Positions 36,970-46,067 of a stretch of 64,000 bases of DNA are shown here, one piece after another. Source of the DNA: Methylocystaceae bacterium. Lineage in GTDB: Bacteria; Pseudomonadota; Alphaproteobacteria; Rhizobiales; Beijerinckiaceae. Location: assembly GCA_009773555.1 (NCBI GenBank), contig WSXZ01000003.1, positions 36,001 through 100,000 on the forward strand, read 5' to 3'. Within the stretch, counting starts at the first letter, position 1; each line of letters opens with the position of its first letter. The position numbers and the translations under genes were made by a program. The notes beneath the pieces are model-generated. The model searched no databases, was not told the DNA's origin, and saw nothing but the letters and a program-made list of their open reading frames with translations.

Positions 36970-37563
36970 TCAGCGGGGCGCACGTTTGGCGAGAATGCGC
37001 TGCAGGGTTCGGCGGTGCATGTTGAGCCGCCGCGCCGTCTCCGAGACATTGCGGTCGCAAGACTCGAAAACCCTCTGAATATGCTCCCAGCGCACACGGT
37101 CGGCGGACATGGGATTTTCTTGAGCGTCGGGTTTGTCGACCTGCGTCGCCATCAGCGCGTGATATATTTCATCGGCGTCGGCGGGCTTCGCCAGATAGTC
37201 GAAGGCGCCGAGCTTAACCGCAGTGACCGCGGTCGCGATGTTGCCATAGCCGGTCAGGATGATCCCGCGCGCGTCGGGACGTGACGTCTTCAGCTTTGAG
37301 ATGACGTCGAGGCCATTGCCGTCGTCAAGCCGCATGTCGATGATGGCGAACGCCGGCGGGTTTGTCTCAAGGGCGGCAAGACCCTCGGCGACCGTTTCGC
37401 AGGGCGTCACCAAAAAGCCCCGCGCCTCCATCGCACGCGTCAATCTGCCTAGAAACGGCTTGTCGTCATCCAGGATCAGCAGGGAACGATCCTCTGGCAG
37501 CGCTGGAACTTGCTCAGGTTCCGAGACGCCTTCTCGATCGGCCTTCAATTCTTCGGTCGACAT
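36970..37563 (-). CDS. actR: Redox response regulator ActR/RegA/PrrA family
   Basis: 197 residues. Receiver domain with acidic pocket D32-D34 (LLILDDDKPF), phosphoacceptor D76 (FAIIDMRLDDGNG) and conserved lysine in YLAKPADADE. A proline-rich linker leads to a Fis-type helix-turn-helix (VRWEHIQRVFESCDRNVSETARRLNMHRRTLQRILAKRAPR), the RegA signature. Controls genes for respiration, carbon and nitrogen fixation and oxygen response in alphaproteobacteria. Its partner kinase actS lies 59 bases upstream in the same direction; both are probably co-transcribed. Confidence 0.95.
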   Translation of the reverse strand: MSTEELKADREGVSEPEQVPALPEDRSLLILDDDKPFLGRLTRAMEARGFLVTPCETVAEGLAALETNPPAFAIIDMRLDDGNGLDVISKLKTSRPDARGIILTGYGNIATAVTAVKLGAFDYLAKPADADEIYHALMATQVDKPDAQENPMSADRVRWEHIQRVFESCDRNVSETARRLNMHRRTLQRILAKRAPR

Positions 37564-37622
37564 TGCGCGTTTCCAACCCTGATTTTTGTCAAATCTAGCT
37601 TATCGCCGGCGTCGCGTCGATT

Positions 37623-38957
37623 CTATTTGTCCTGTTGGGGAAGCCTTGGCCTGGCCGCGGCGGGCTCCAGCGCGGCCCGCGGCCACGTGACTTTGGCGAT
37701 TGCGCCGGTGCGCGGCGGAGAAACATTCATTGTTTCGACTGTGGCGCCGGAGCGCTCCAAAAGGGTTTTGGCGATGAAGAGGCCGAGACCAAGCCCTGAC
37801 TCGGCGTCGTTTTTCGTGCGCCGCTCAACCGGCCGCCCCCGCAGATAGGGGTCCCCGAGGCGATCAAGTATGTCTGGAGAGTAGCCGGGCCCGTCGTCCT
37901 GAATGGCGATCGTCACGTAGCTTGAACTCCACCAAGCGTCGATCTTCACGCGTGACTTGGCGAAGTCCATCGCGTTTTCGACAAGGTTGCCCAGTCCATA
38001 AAGAATCGCAGGATTACGCGCCAGCACCGGCGCGTCCGAGGGCCCGTTTTTCGAAATTTCCACCTCGACGCCGAACTCACGCTGCGGCTCAACCACTTCC
38101 TGGATCAGCGTGTCGATCGACAGCAGATTCATCACGCTGCTTTGGTCCGTTGCGCCAAGCGAGGCCAGCTTGCCCAGGATCTCCCGACAGCGCGCCGTCT
38201 CCTGCGCCAGGAGCGCGAGGTCGTCGCGCAGCGCCGGCGCATTCTCCGGCAGCGCGTTCTGCAATTCTTTGATGATCAGCGTAATGGTCGCGAGCGGCGT
38301 GCCAAGTTCATGCGCGGCGGCGGCGGCGAGGCCGTCGAGCTGCGAGAGATGCTGCTCGCGCTCCAGCACCAGTTCCGTCGCCGCGAGGGCGTCGGCAAGG
38401 AGCCGCGCCTCGTCTGACACCCGCGCGGCGTAGATGCCGATGAAGGCGGCGCTAAGCGCGAGCGCCGCCCAGACGCCGGTGCGGTAGAGGAGGGGGAACG
38501 TCAGCTTTTCGTCGGCATACCAGGGCAAAGGATAATATTCGACCGTGAGCACCGTCGCGACGGCGATCATGACGATGCCGAGCAGCAGCGTCAGGTTGCT
38601 CGGCAGCGACACCGCCGAGATGATCACCGGCGTCAAAAACAACATCGCGAAGCTATTCGTCAGCCCGCCGGTGAGATAGAGCAGAAATCCCAGCTGGATG
38701 ATGTCGTATCCCAGCAGGACGGCGGCTTCGACGTCGCCGAGGCGGAAACTGCGCGGCGTGCCAAAGCGCATGCCAATGTTGAGCGTCGCCGACGCCGTGA
38801 TGAAGACGAAGCAGAGGCCGACGGGAAAATCGAATCCCAGAACGAAATAGACGCCGATACATGCCGCCGCCTGACCGGTGATGGCCACCCAGCGGAGCAT
38901 GAGCAGCGTCTCCATGCGCAGGCGCCGGGCGTCATAATCATATTCGACAGTTGTCAT
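37623..38957 (-). CDS. actS: Redox-sensing histidine kinase ActS/RegB/PrrB family
   Basis: 444 residues from MTTVEYDYDARRLRMETLLMLRW at 38957. Six membrane helices, then the H-box AAAAAHELGTPLATI, the redox box cysteine in ETARCREILGKLA, and the ATPase core (LGNLVENAMDFAKSRV, DDGPGYSPDIL, GLGLGLFIAKTLLERSGA). The quinone-binding heptapeptide position reads GGLTNSF where RegB usually has GGxxNPF. Signals electron-transport or oxygen state to ActR. Confidence 0.94.
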   Translation of the reverse strand: MTTVEYDYDARRLRMETLLMLRWVAITGQAAACIGVYFVLGFDFPVGLCFVFITASATLNIGMRFGTPRSFRLGDVEAAVLLGYDIIQLGFLLYLTGGLTNSFAMLFLTPVIISAVSLPSNLTLLLGIVMIAVATVLTVEYYPLPWYADEKLTFPLLYRTGVWAALALSAAFIGIYAARVSDEARLLADALAATELVLEREQHLSQLDGLAAAAAHELGTPLATITLIIKELQNALPENAPALRDDLALLAQETARCREILGKLASLGATDQSSVMNLLSIDTLIQEVVEPQREFGVEVEISKNGPSDAPVLARNPAILYGLGNLVENAMDFAKSRVKIDAWWSSSYVTIAIQDDGPGYSPDILDRLGDPYLRGRPVERRTKNDAESGLGLGLFIAKTLLERSGATVETMNVSPPRTGAIAKVTWPRAALEPAAARPRLPQQDK

Positions 38958-38991
38958 TTCAGTAATTCCATGGAGCGCTGCTTCCGGCGCG

Positions 38992-39831
38992 TCACAATCC
39001 CACGCCGCGCGACGCGCGCCAGATGCGCCATTGTCGCCGCAGCGGCGAGGGATCGCCAAGCGGTCGAAGCGGATCGTAGTCGCTTCGCGCCAGCCGCTCC
39101 AGATAAAGTGGAACGGTGGCGCAGGGGAGCAGCGCGGCGCTTGCGGGCCCGAGATCCACGGCCAGCCGGCGCGCCTGCTCATAGTGGGACTGCGCCAGTC
39201 CGTGCAATTTCTTCATGATCGGACCAAGCTCGCTGCGCCGATCTGACGGCCCGCCGTCATCCGCGAAGGCCTCATCCGGCAGGAATTTCTGCTGGTGGGG
39301 ACCCTCAGGAAGAGCGCGCAAGATGCGCGTGAGGCCGAGCGCGACGCCCGCCTCATCGAAAGCGCCGGCCGCCGGCGCTTGAAGATCTGCGCCGAGAATT
39401 CGCGCCGCCCAGCGAATCGGCGCCGACGCCGTCGCGCGGCAAAAGTCCTCGAGCGCCGTCCAAGTCGGCATCGCATCGTCGTAGAGATCGAAAATATGCG
39501 CGTCCGTCAGCGCGACGAATTCGCTGCGGGGCAGGGAGAATCGCTCGATCGTGTCGATCAGCGCATCGGCCACGGGATTGGCGCGCACGCCTTCGCCTTG
39601 CGCGGCGTCGGCCTCCAGCGCGTCGACCCACCATTGCAGCCGCATCTCGCCGAGCAGCGGTTGCGTGACCTTGCCGCTGACGTCCGCCGTTTCCTGGGCG
39701 AAGGCGTAGAGCGCATGAATGTGCGGGCGCGCGGCCTGGGGCGCAAAGAGACAGGCAAGCCAGAGGTCGCGATCACGCGCGCGCAGAACTTCCTCGCACT
39801 GCACATAATGCTCCTGCGAGGCGGCGGTCAT
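38992..39831 (-). CDS. Squalene/phytoene synthase family protein, NDUFAF6-like
   Basis: 279 residues: HYVQCEEVLRARDRDLWLACLFAPQAARPHIHALYAFAQETADVSGKV, LGEMRLQWWVDALEA, FVALTDAHIFDLYDDAMPTW, EAGVALGLTRILRALP. The fold is that of trans-isoprenyl-diphosphate head-to-head synthases, but the two aspartate-rich metal motifs (DxxxD) of real phytoene synthases are largely absent, as in the human complex I assembly factor NDUFAF6. Beside it lies a Mth938-domain protein (NDUFAF3-like). I infer a complex I assembly role rather than carotenoid synthesis. Confidence 0.8.
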   Translation of the reverse strand: MTAASQEHYVQCEEVLRARDRDLWLACLFAPQAARPHIHALYAFAQETADVSGKVTQPLLGEMRLQWWVDALEADAAQGEGVRANPVADALIDTIERFSLPRSEFVALTDAHIFDLYDDAMPTWTALEDFCRATASAPIRWAARILGADLQAPAAGAFDEAGVALGLTRILRALPEGPHQQKFLPDEAFADDGGPSDRRSELGPIMKKLHGLAQSHYEQARRLAVDLGPASAALLPCATVPLYLERLARSDYDPLRPLGDPSPLRRQWRIWRASRGVGL

Positions 39832-39835
39832 GATG

Positions 39836-40213
39836 TCACACGGCGATCAGCAACGCGCCGACACGGCGATTCTCGTCGACGAGCACATTGTAAGTCCGCA
39901 CGGCGGCTCCCGTCGCCATGGTTTCGCAACCGACGCCCGCCGCGCGCAGCTTCGCGCGCAAGCCGCTGGCAAGCGGCAGCAAATCCTTGCCGGTGCCGAC
40001 GACAAACACGTCCAGGCCGCCGCTTTCGGAAAGCGCGCTATCGATCATCGAATCGTCGATCTCCGCAGCGCTGGTCAGAGGCACGGCGCGCACGCCCGAG
40101 GGCAGCGCGAGAATCGAGCCGCGGTGGGACATGTCGGCGAAGCGGAACCCCCCGCCGCCATAGTCATCGATTTTATGGCGGCCGGGAACATAGCCGCCAT
40201 CGCTGCTCGTCAA
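39836..40213 (-). CDS. Mth938-domain protein (DUF498), NDUFAF3-like
   Basis: 125 residues: DDYGGGGFRFADMSHRGSILALPSGVRA, LDVFVVGTGKDLLPLASGLRAKLRAAGVGCETMATGAAVRTYNVLVDENRRVGALLIAV. This small alpha/beta fold is the Mth938/DUF498 family, whose eukaryotic member NDUFAF3 helps assemble respiratory complex I. Overlaps secF by four bases and precedes the NDUFAF6-like gene by four, so it is part of one operon. Confidence 0.9.
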   Translation of the reverse strand: MTSSDGGYVPGRHKIDDYGGGGFRFADMSHRGSILALPSGVRAVPLTSAAEIDDSMIDSALSESGGLDVFVVGTGKDLLPLASGLRAKLRAAGVGCETMATGAAVRTYNVLVDENRRVGALLIAV

Positions 40214-41268
40214 GCCGGCCTCGTCTTGGCGCGTTTGCCGGACGTCTTCCGAGCGGGCGCGGGCGTCGACTTCGGCGGCGCGGAGACGGGCTCGTCCGTA
40301 ATATCCTCACGCGCGGCGACTGATGCGTCGGCCTTGCGCTCCGTCTCGTGCTTCTGCGCCGCCTTGTCGGCGTCTTCATTGCGCAGCCCGAGATAGATCA
40401 GCATCGGCGAGCAGATGAAGATCGACGAGTAGGTCGCGACGAAAATGCCCCAAATCATCGCGACCGAGAACGACCGGATCACTTGGCCGCCGAAGGCGAC
40501 GAGGGCGAACAGCGCAAGCATCACCGTCGTCGCGGTCATGATCGTGCGCGGCAGGACGGCGTTGATCGACATGTCGACCATTTGAGCGGTCGGCAGTTTC
40601 TTGTATTTGCGCATGTTTTCGCGAATTCGGTCGAGCACCACCACGGTTTCGTTCAGCGAGTAGCCGACGATGGTCAAGATCGCGGCGATCGATGTGGTGT
40701 TGAATTCGAGCTGCGTGATCGAGAAAAAGCCGACGGTGAGCAGCAGATCGTGCATCGTGGCGATCACCGCGCCGATCGCGAATTGCCATTCGAAGCGGAA
40801 CCAAAGATAGGTCAGAACCGCGATGATCGACAGCACGACGCCGAGCGTGCCCGACTGCACCAATTCGTTTGAGACGCGCGGGCCGACGACCTCGACGCGG
40901 CGCAAATCATAATATCCGCCGACAGCGCCGCGCACGCGCTCCACCGCCGCCTGCTGGGCGACGTCGCCGCCGGGCTGCAGACCGAAGCGCAATGTGGCGT
41001 CCGCCGGATTCCCGAACGCCTGAACCTCGATCTCGCCCAGCTGGAGTCCTTCGCCGAGCGTGCGCAGCGTACCGACTTCCGCAGCGCCGGACTTGGCCCG
41101 CAGTTCGATCACCGTGCCGCCGGCGAAATCGATGCCGAAATTCATGCCCTTGAAGACGAAGAGGGCGACCGCGATCAGCGACAGCAAAGCCGAGAAGGGA
41201 TAGCTCACGCGGCGGAACCGCATGAACGGGAACTTGGTGTTCTCGGGGGCGAGGCGCAGAAGTTTCAT
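40210..41268 (-). CDS. secF: Protein-export membrane protein SecF
   Basis: 352 residues with six membrane helices. FMRFRRVSYPFSALLSLIAVALFVFKGMNFGIDFAGGTVIEL, then GVVLSIIAVLTYLWFRFEWQFAIGAVIATMHDLLLTVGFFSITQLEFNTTSIAAILTIVGYSLNETVVVLDRIREN are the SecF signatures. The C-terminus is a charged, lysine/alanine-rich tail. Works with SecD to pull exported proteins across the inner membrane. Confidence 0.97.
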   Translation of the reverse strand: MKLLRLAPENTKFPFMRFRRVSYPFSALLSLIAVALFVFKGMNFGIDFAGGTVIELRAKSGAAEVGTLRTLGEGLQLGEIEVQAFGNPADATLRFGLQPGGDVAQQAAVERVRGAVGGYYDLRRVEVVGPRVSNELVQSGTLGVVLSIIAVLTYLWFRFEWQFAIGAVIATMHDLLLTVGFFSITQLEFNTTSIAAILTIVGYSLNETVVVLDRIRENMRKYKKLPTAQMVDMSINAVLPRTIMTATTVMLALFALVAFGGQVIRSFSVAMIWGIFVATYSSIFICSPMLIYLGLRNEDADKAAQKHETERKADASVAAREDITDEPVSAPPKSTPAPARKTSGKRAKTRPA

Positions 41269-41281
41269 AAATGTCGACCCT

Positions 41282-42874
41282 TCAGATCGGCAGTTTTGTC
41301 GGCCGCGCGTAATGATACCAGACGGCGATCATCATGCGCGTCATGGTCACCGCGGTGACGATGGTCGTCAGAATGCCGAGCGCAAGCGACACGGCGAAGC
41401 CGCGCACCGGTCCCGAGCCAAGAAAATAAAGGATCGCCGCCGCAACGAACATGGTGACGTTGGAGTCGACGATGGTCGCGAAGGCGCGGGTGAAGCCCGC
41501 GTCGAGCGAGGCGAGGATGGAGCGCCCGGCGTGATTTTCCTCGCGGATGCGCTCGTAGATCAGCACGTTCGAGTCGACCGCCATGCCGATCGTCAACACG
41601 ATTCCGGCGATGCCCGGCAGCGTCAGCGTCGAGCCGAGCAGCACGAGTCCGGCGAAAATGAAGGCGATGTGCACGAACAGCGCGAGATTGGCGAAGACGC
41701 CAAAGATGCCGTAGGTGACGAGCATGTAAACAACGACGAGGCCCGCGCCGACATAGGCGGCGCGTTTGCCGGCGTCGATTGAGTCCTGGCCGAGGCCCGG
41801 ACCGACGGTGCGCTCTTCGACGATGTTGAGCTTCGCCGGCAGCGCGCCGGCGCGCAGCAGGATCGCAAGGTTGTTCGCCTGTTCGACGGTGAAGCGTCCG
41901 GAAATCTGGCCGGAGCCGCCGGTGATCGGCGTCAAGATCCGCGGCGCGGAAATGATCTTGTTGTCGAGGATGATCGCGAACAGGCGCCCCACGTTCTTAG
42001 ACGTCACTTCGCCGAAGGCCTGGGCGCCGCGAATGTTGAAACGAAAATTGACGACTGGCTCGCCGCTTCTTTGCTGGTCGAATCCGGGCTGTGCGTCCGT
42101 GAGATCCTCGCCCTTGACCATCACCTGTTTTTCGACGCCGAGCTTGCCTTCCTGCTCGACCTGATCGAGTTCCTCGACTTCCGATGGATTTTGGCCCGGA
42201 TCGGCGACAAGGCGAAATTCGAGCTTCGCGGTTTTGCCGAGGATTTCTTTGAGAGTCTCGGGGTCCTGAAGGCCCGGCACTTGCACCAGCACGCGGTCGT
42301 CGCCCTGACGCTGAATGCTCGGCTCACGCGTGCCGAGGGCGTCGACGCGCCGCCGAATGACTTCGATCGATTGCTCCACGGCTTTGCGCGACTTGTCGGT
42401 GATGCCCGCGTCGGTGACGGTCACGCGGATGAGGCCGTCCGGCGACGCCTCGACGTCGAGCGGCGAAGGCCCGCCCAAGAGAGCGCCGCTGAAGCTGTTG
42501 CGCAGCTGTCGCAATTTCGGAAGGACCTTCTCTCGATCCGCAGGGTCGGCGACGCGCACCTGCACGCCACGCGTGGTCGTTCCTATGCCGCCGGAGATGG
42601 CGACCTTTTCTTCGCGCAGGATTCGGCGCACGTCATCGCGCAGATTTTTCACCTGCGTGCTGATGAGATCCGCCTGATCCACTTCCAGCGTCACATGCGA
42701 GCCGCCTTGCAGGTCGAGGCCGAGCACGATGGTCGGAGGCGTAAGCCAGGAGGGCAGGCGCGACTTCAACTCTTCATAATGGGACGGCGACAACATGCTC
42801 GGCGCGACGACAAGCACCGCGGCGATAGTCATCGCCACAATGGCGAAAAATTTCCAGGTCGAGAATCGCAGCAT
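41282..42874 (-). CDS. secD: Protein-export membrane protein SecD
   Basis: 530 residues. MLRFSTWKFFAIVAMTIAAVLVVAP and GLDLQGGSHVTLEVDQADL at the N-terminus, periplasmic P1 region (RVDALGTREPSIQRQGDDRVLVQVPG), then six helices with DSIDAGKRAAYVGAGLVVVYML, LTLPGIAGIVLTIGMAVDSNVLIYERIREE. Thirteen bases upstream of secF in one operon with yajC before it. Confidence 0.97.
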   Translation of the reverse strand: MLRFSTWKFFAIVAMTIAAVLVVAPSMLSPSHYEELKSRLPSWLTPPTIVLGLDLQGGSHVTLEVDQADLISTQVKNLRDDVRRILREEKVAISGGIGTTTRGVQVRVADPADREKVLPKLRQLRNSFSGALLGGPSPLDVEASPDGLIRVTVTDAGITDKSRKAVEQSIEVIRRRVDALGTREPSIQRQGDDRVLVQVPGLQDPETLKEILGKTAKLEFRLVADPGQNPSEVEELDQVEQEGKLGVEKQVMVKGEDLTDAQPGFDQQRSGEPVVNFRFNIRGAQAFGEVTSKNVGRLFAIILDNKIISAPRILTPITGGSGQISGRFTVEQANNLAILLRAGALPAKLNIVEERTVGPGLGQDSIDAGKRAAYVGAGLVVVYMLVTYGIFGVFANLALFVHIAFIFAGLVLLGSTLTLPGIAGIVLTIGMAVDSNVLIYERIREENHAGRSILASLDAGFTRAFATIVDSNVTMFVAAAILYFLGSGPVRGFAVSLALGILTTIVTAVTMTRMMIAVWYHYARPTKLPI

Positions 42875-42910
42875 TGTCCTGCTATTGGCTAGTGATCGAA
42901 AGGAGCCGCG

Positions 42911-43537
42911 TCAGCTCTGTGAGCCAGATTCGGCGTCGCCGGGCTTGCTTCCGCCCGCTTTGCCGTTGCCCGCCTTGACGTCGCTCGACTTGGTCTCACC
43001 GGCCTTCGCCGACGACCTTCCGCCGCTTTTGGCTCCTCCAGTCTTGGCCGCAGGCGGCGTCTCCTCCCTTACGGGTTCGCCCTTGGCGCGCACTTCGGCG
43101 ACGGCGGTGCGCAGCATTCTCACCCGCACGTTGGGCGCGATCTCGACCTCGATTTCAGCGTCGTCGATGGATTTCGTCACCTTGGCGACAAATCCGCTCG
43201 TGGTGACAAGCGTGTCCCCGCGTCGGACGTTGCGCAGCTGCGCGAGCTGCTCCTTCTCGCGTCGGGAGCGCGGGCGGATCACCAATATGTAGACGATGCC
43301 CATCACCACGAAGATGGGAATAAGCTGTCCAAGCATCTCCGGCATGGTCGGAGGCTGGTGCGCTTCGGGCGGCGTCTCGACGGCTTGACCCGTCTGGACG
43401 GTGGTTGGCGGATGTGGCGGGGTTGGCGACGCCGGCGTCGAAGGCGCGGTCGGCTGGGCCGGCGGGCTCGCAGGAGACTCGGCGGCAGGCGGTGAGGGCG
43501 TCTGGGCTTGGGCCAAAGCGTCCGGGATCAGCTTCAT
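42911..43537 (-). CDS. yajC: Preprotein translocase subunit YajC
   Basis: 208 residues. A proline/alanine/threonine-rich N-terminal stretch (about residues 10-55), one membrane helix (MLGQLIPIFVVMGIVYILVIRPRSRREKEQLAQL), then the YajC core RRGDTLVTTSGFVAKVTKSIDDAEIEVEIAPNVRVRMLRTAVAEVR and a lysine/glycine/serine-rich tail. The usual YajC is about 110 residues, so both ends are extended with low-complexity sequence. First gene of yajC-secD-secF. Confidence 0.95.
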   Translation of the reverse strand: MKLIPDALAQAQTPSPPAAESPASPPAQPTAPSTPASPTPPHPPTTVQTGQAVETPPEAHQPPTMPEMLGQLIPIFVVMGIVYILVIRPRSRREKEQLAQLRNVRRGDTLVTTSGFVAKVTKSIDDAEIEVEIAPNVRVRMLRTAVAEVRAKGEPVREETPPAAKTGGAKSGGRSSAKAGETKSSDVKAGNGKAGGSKPGDAESGSQS

Positions 43538-43951
43538 CGCGAAAATCTCTTTAAGGGCTCGGAGCCCGGCGCGGATTATTTTCCAAGCGCCGGAATGGGC
43601 GCGGACTATAGCCGCTCACTTCACGAAAGCAATGGCGCGCGGCCGACTTCACGCGATGCGCGCGCATAAGCGTGAGCAATCGAATGTGCGGCCACGCACG
43701 GCGTATCGTGGACGCAAGGCATAAACAGTTAAAGCGCCTCAGGCGTCTTTGTCTCTAAGAGATAAGTCAAGTCGCAGAAAGGTTCATGGCGCCGGGCGAT
43801 GGTCTTTCGCGAGTCTGCTCACTTGCGGCGCCGGAGAGGGATCGCTCGCAAATTGTAGAAGCGACGCCACATAGCTGTGGGGTCTTGCCTCAGCCCAAGC
43901 TTTTCGCCGATCCGCGGACCGCGCTGAGCTATTCAATGGAAGGTGGAGCCA
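43538..43951. other. Non-coding interval between divergent yajC and glycine-rich gene
   Basis: 414 bases. No tRNA, terminator or gene that I can support; frames present are shadows. It must hold the two divergent promoters. Confidence 0.4.
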
Positions 43952-44497
43952 ATGTCAGCTTTCAAGAAAATTTCTGTGGTCGCGGCGCTCATCGGCGCGC
44001 TGGCGATGCCGGTTGCGGCCGGAGCCGCTGGCGGCTGGGGCGGCGGCCAAGGCGGAGGCGGCGGCCAAGGCGGAGGTGGCGGCGGCGGTAAAGGCGGTGG
44101 CGGCCAAGGCGGCGGCGGCCAAGGCGGCGGCGGCCAAGGCGGCTGGGGCGGTGGCCAAGGTGGCGGCCAAGGCGGTGGCCAAGGTGGCGGCCAGGGTGGC
44201 GGCCAGGGCGGTGGCGGATGGGGCGGCGGCGGCCAAGGCGGTGGCGGCGGCAAATGGGGTGGCGGCGGCCAAGGCGGCGGCGGCAAATGGGGCGGCGGCG
44301 GCGGCTGGGGTGGCGGCCATGGCCCCCATGGCGGCTGGGGCGGCGGCGGCCACCACGGCGGCTGGGGCGGCGGCGGCGGTTGGGGCGGTCGGCATGGCGG
44401 GGGGCGTTGGTGGCGCGGTCGCTGGTGGGATTACGGCGTCGGCCGTTGCTGGCGCTGGCATCCTTACCGCCAGACCTGGATGTGGGTCTGCGGCTAA
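43952..44497 (+). CDS. Glycine/tryptophan-rich secreted protein
   Basis: 181 residues from MSAFKKISVVAALIGALAMPVAAGAAGG at 43952 (AAGGTGGAG upstream), with a signal peptide. The middle is almost only glycine and glutamine with tryptophan and lysine spacers (GGQGGG, GGWGG, GGGKWGGGG), then a histidine/arginine/tryptophan-rich region ending RCWRWHPYRQTWMWVCG with two cysteines. No recognised domain. Could be a cell-surface or matrix protein; the repetitive sequence would expand and shrink by replication slippage. Confidence 0.7.
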   Translation: MSAFKKISVVAALIGALAMPVAAGAAGGWGGGQGGGGGQGGGGGGGKGGGGQGGGGQGGGGQGGWGGGQGGGQGGGQGGGQGGGQGGGGWGGGGQGGGGGKWGGGGQGGGGKWGGGGGWGGGHGPHGGWGGGGHHGGWGGGGGWGGRHGGGRWWRGRWWDYGVGRCWRWHPYRQTWMWVCG

Positions 44498-44507
44498 CGC
44501 GGGATCC

Positions 44508-45665
44508 TTATGCGCGAAGTTGCTGCGCTAGGCCGCGCAGGAACTCAAGACAGGCTGCCAGCTCGGCGATGTCGATAAATTCGTCGGGCTGGTGCGCTTG
44601 GTCGATGCGGCCAGGGCCGCAGACGACGGCAGCCACGCCCGCGCGCTGAAACTGACCGGCTTCGGTCGCATAAGGGACGGCGATCGTCCCATTGCGCCTG
44701 GCGAGCCGCAGCGCCAGGGTCTCCGCCTCGGAGCCCGGCTGCGGCGCGAGTCCCGGCACCTGATTCTCAATCGTGGTCTCGACGCCGGCGTCGGGAAAAC
44801 CGACGAAAATCGTCCGTCTTAGAGCCTCGCAACAGGCGTCCAGCCGGTCGTAAGCGAAATTCGGCGGCGCGCCCGGCAACGCTCGAAACTCCCACTGGAA
44901 TTCGCAGTCCTTGGCGACGATATTGCGCGCCGTTCCGCCGTGAATCACGCCGACGTGTATGGTCGAAAAAGGCGGTTCGAAGCGCCCGCTCGGATCGCCG
45001 GCTGCGCGCAACTCCTCGCCGAGGCGCTCCAGCTCGCACACGAGTTTGCAGGCGACATGCACGGCGCTGACGCCGCGATGCAGATTGGCCGAATGGATCT
45101 CGAACCCGCGCACGCGCGTCACATAGGTGGCGACGCTCTTATGCGCGTCGGCGACCTCCATCGACGTCGGTTCGCCGACAATGACGGCCGATGGCAGCGG
45201 CAGGTCCGTCCCGAAGCGCGCGATGACGTCGAGAGGACCAAGACAAGTGGTCTCCTCGTCATAACTCAAGAGGATGTGGATCGGGCGAGACAGCTGCGCC
45301 GCCTTGAATTCCGGAATCATCGCGAGGCAAGCGGCGTCGAACCCCTTCATGTCCACAGCGCCGCGCCCGTAGAGTCGCGTCGCGTCGCGCCGCAGTGTGA
45401 ACGGATCGCCGGTCCACGCTTGCCCGGCGACCGGCACGACGTCTGTGTGGCCGGACAGCAGTACGCCGCCGTCGACGTCGGGACCGATCGTGACGAAGAG
45501 GGCGGCCTTGTCGCCGGAGGCGTTCGGCGCGCGCACGAAGCGCACGTCCTGTTCGAGCAGGTAAGCTTCGACGAAATCGATCAGCGGCAGATTGGATTTG
45601 GAGCTCACCGTGTCGAAGGCGACCAATCGGGAGAGCATATCGATCGCGTCTTCCAGGCGGTCCAT
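44508..45665 (-). CDS. argE: Acetylornithine deacetylase
   Basis: 385 residues, M20 metallopeptidase family. Metal ligands: LSGHTDVVPV (H and D), RGAVDMKGFDAA (D), and SYDEETTCLGPLD (E-E catalytic pair). A dimerisation domain lies in the middle (FEIHSANLHRGVSAVHVACKLVCELE). Removes the acetyl group from N-acetylornithine in arginine synthesis; related deacetylases in the family cannot be excluded. Starts MDRLEDAIDML at 45665. Confidence 0.9.
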   Translation of the reverse strand: MDRLEDAIDMLSRLVAFDTVSSKSNLPLIDFVEAYLLEQDVRFVRAPNASGDKAALFVTIGPDVDGGVLLSGHTDVVPVAGQAWTGDPFTLRRDATRLYGRGAVDMKGFDAACLAMIPEFKAAQLSRPIHILLSYDEETTCLGPLDVIARFGTDLPLPSAVIVGEPTSMEVADAHKSVATYVTRVRGFEIHSANLHRGVSAVHVACKLVCELERLGEELRAAGDPSGRFEPPFSTIHVGVIHGGTARNIVAKDCEFQWEFRALPGAPPNFAYDRLDACCEALRRTIFVGFPDAGVETTIENQVPGLAPQPGSEAETLALRLARRNGTIAVPYATEAGQFQRAGVAAVVCGPGRIDQAHQPDEFIDIAELAACLEFLRGLAQQLRA

Positions 45666-45674
45666 CTCGCCCGC

Positions 45675-46067
45675 CTAATTCAGCGTCGGACGCGACAGCG
45701 GACTGTCGAGCGAGAACGCGGGCACTTCGACGTCGAAGGTTTCCCCCGCGTCGGTGATCATCCGATAGCTGCCCTGCATCATCCCTGAAGGCGTGCCAAG
45801 CGGACAGCCTGAGGCGTAACGAAACGTCTCCCCGGGCTCCAGCACCGGCTGTTCGCCGACGACGCCCGGTCCGCGCACTTCCTCGCGGCGCCCGTTGGCG
45901 TCGATGACGACCCAGTGGCGCGATAAAAGCTGCACGCGAACGCGCCCGAGATTGGCGATCTCGATCGTATACGACCAGAAGTAGCGATCCTGGTCGGGGT
46001 CTGAGCGATCCGGCAGGAAGTCGGGAAGCGCCGTGACCTGAATGTCTCTGGTGATGGAGATGTACAT
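45675..46067 (-). CDS. apaG: ApaG protein
   Basis: 130 residues from MYISITRDIQVTALPDFLPDRSDPDQDRYFWSYTIEIANLG at 46067. The compact beta fold with LLSRHWVVIDANGRREEVRGPGVVGEQPVLEPGETFRYASGCPLGTPSGMMQGSYRM is the ApaG family (Co2+/Mg2+ efflux-associated, function debated). Ends nine bases before argE starts in the same direction, so they are co-transcribed. Confidence 0.93.
   Translation of the reverse strand: MYISITRDIQVTALPDFLPDRSDPDQDRYFWSYTIEIANLGRVRVQLLSRHWVVIDANGRREEVRGPGVVGEQPVLEPGETFRYASGCPLGTPSGMMQGSYRMITDAGETFDVEVPAFSLDSPLSRPTLN

Noticed and set aside
38992..39831. Carotenoid phytoene synthase
   Set aside because: The aspartate-rich metal motifs are not recognisable and the neighbourhood is complex-I-assembly-like, so a carotenoid role was not assigned.
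43955..44461. Alanine-rich frame antisense to the glycine-rich protein
   Set aside because: Simply the complementary reading of the glycine-codon repeats.
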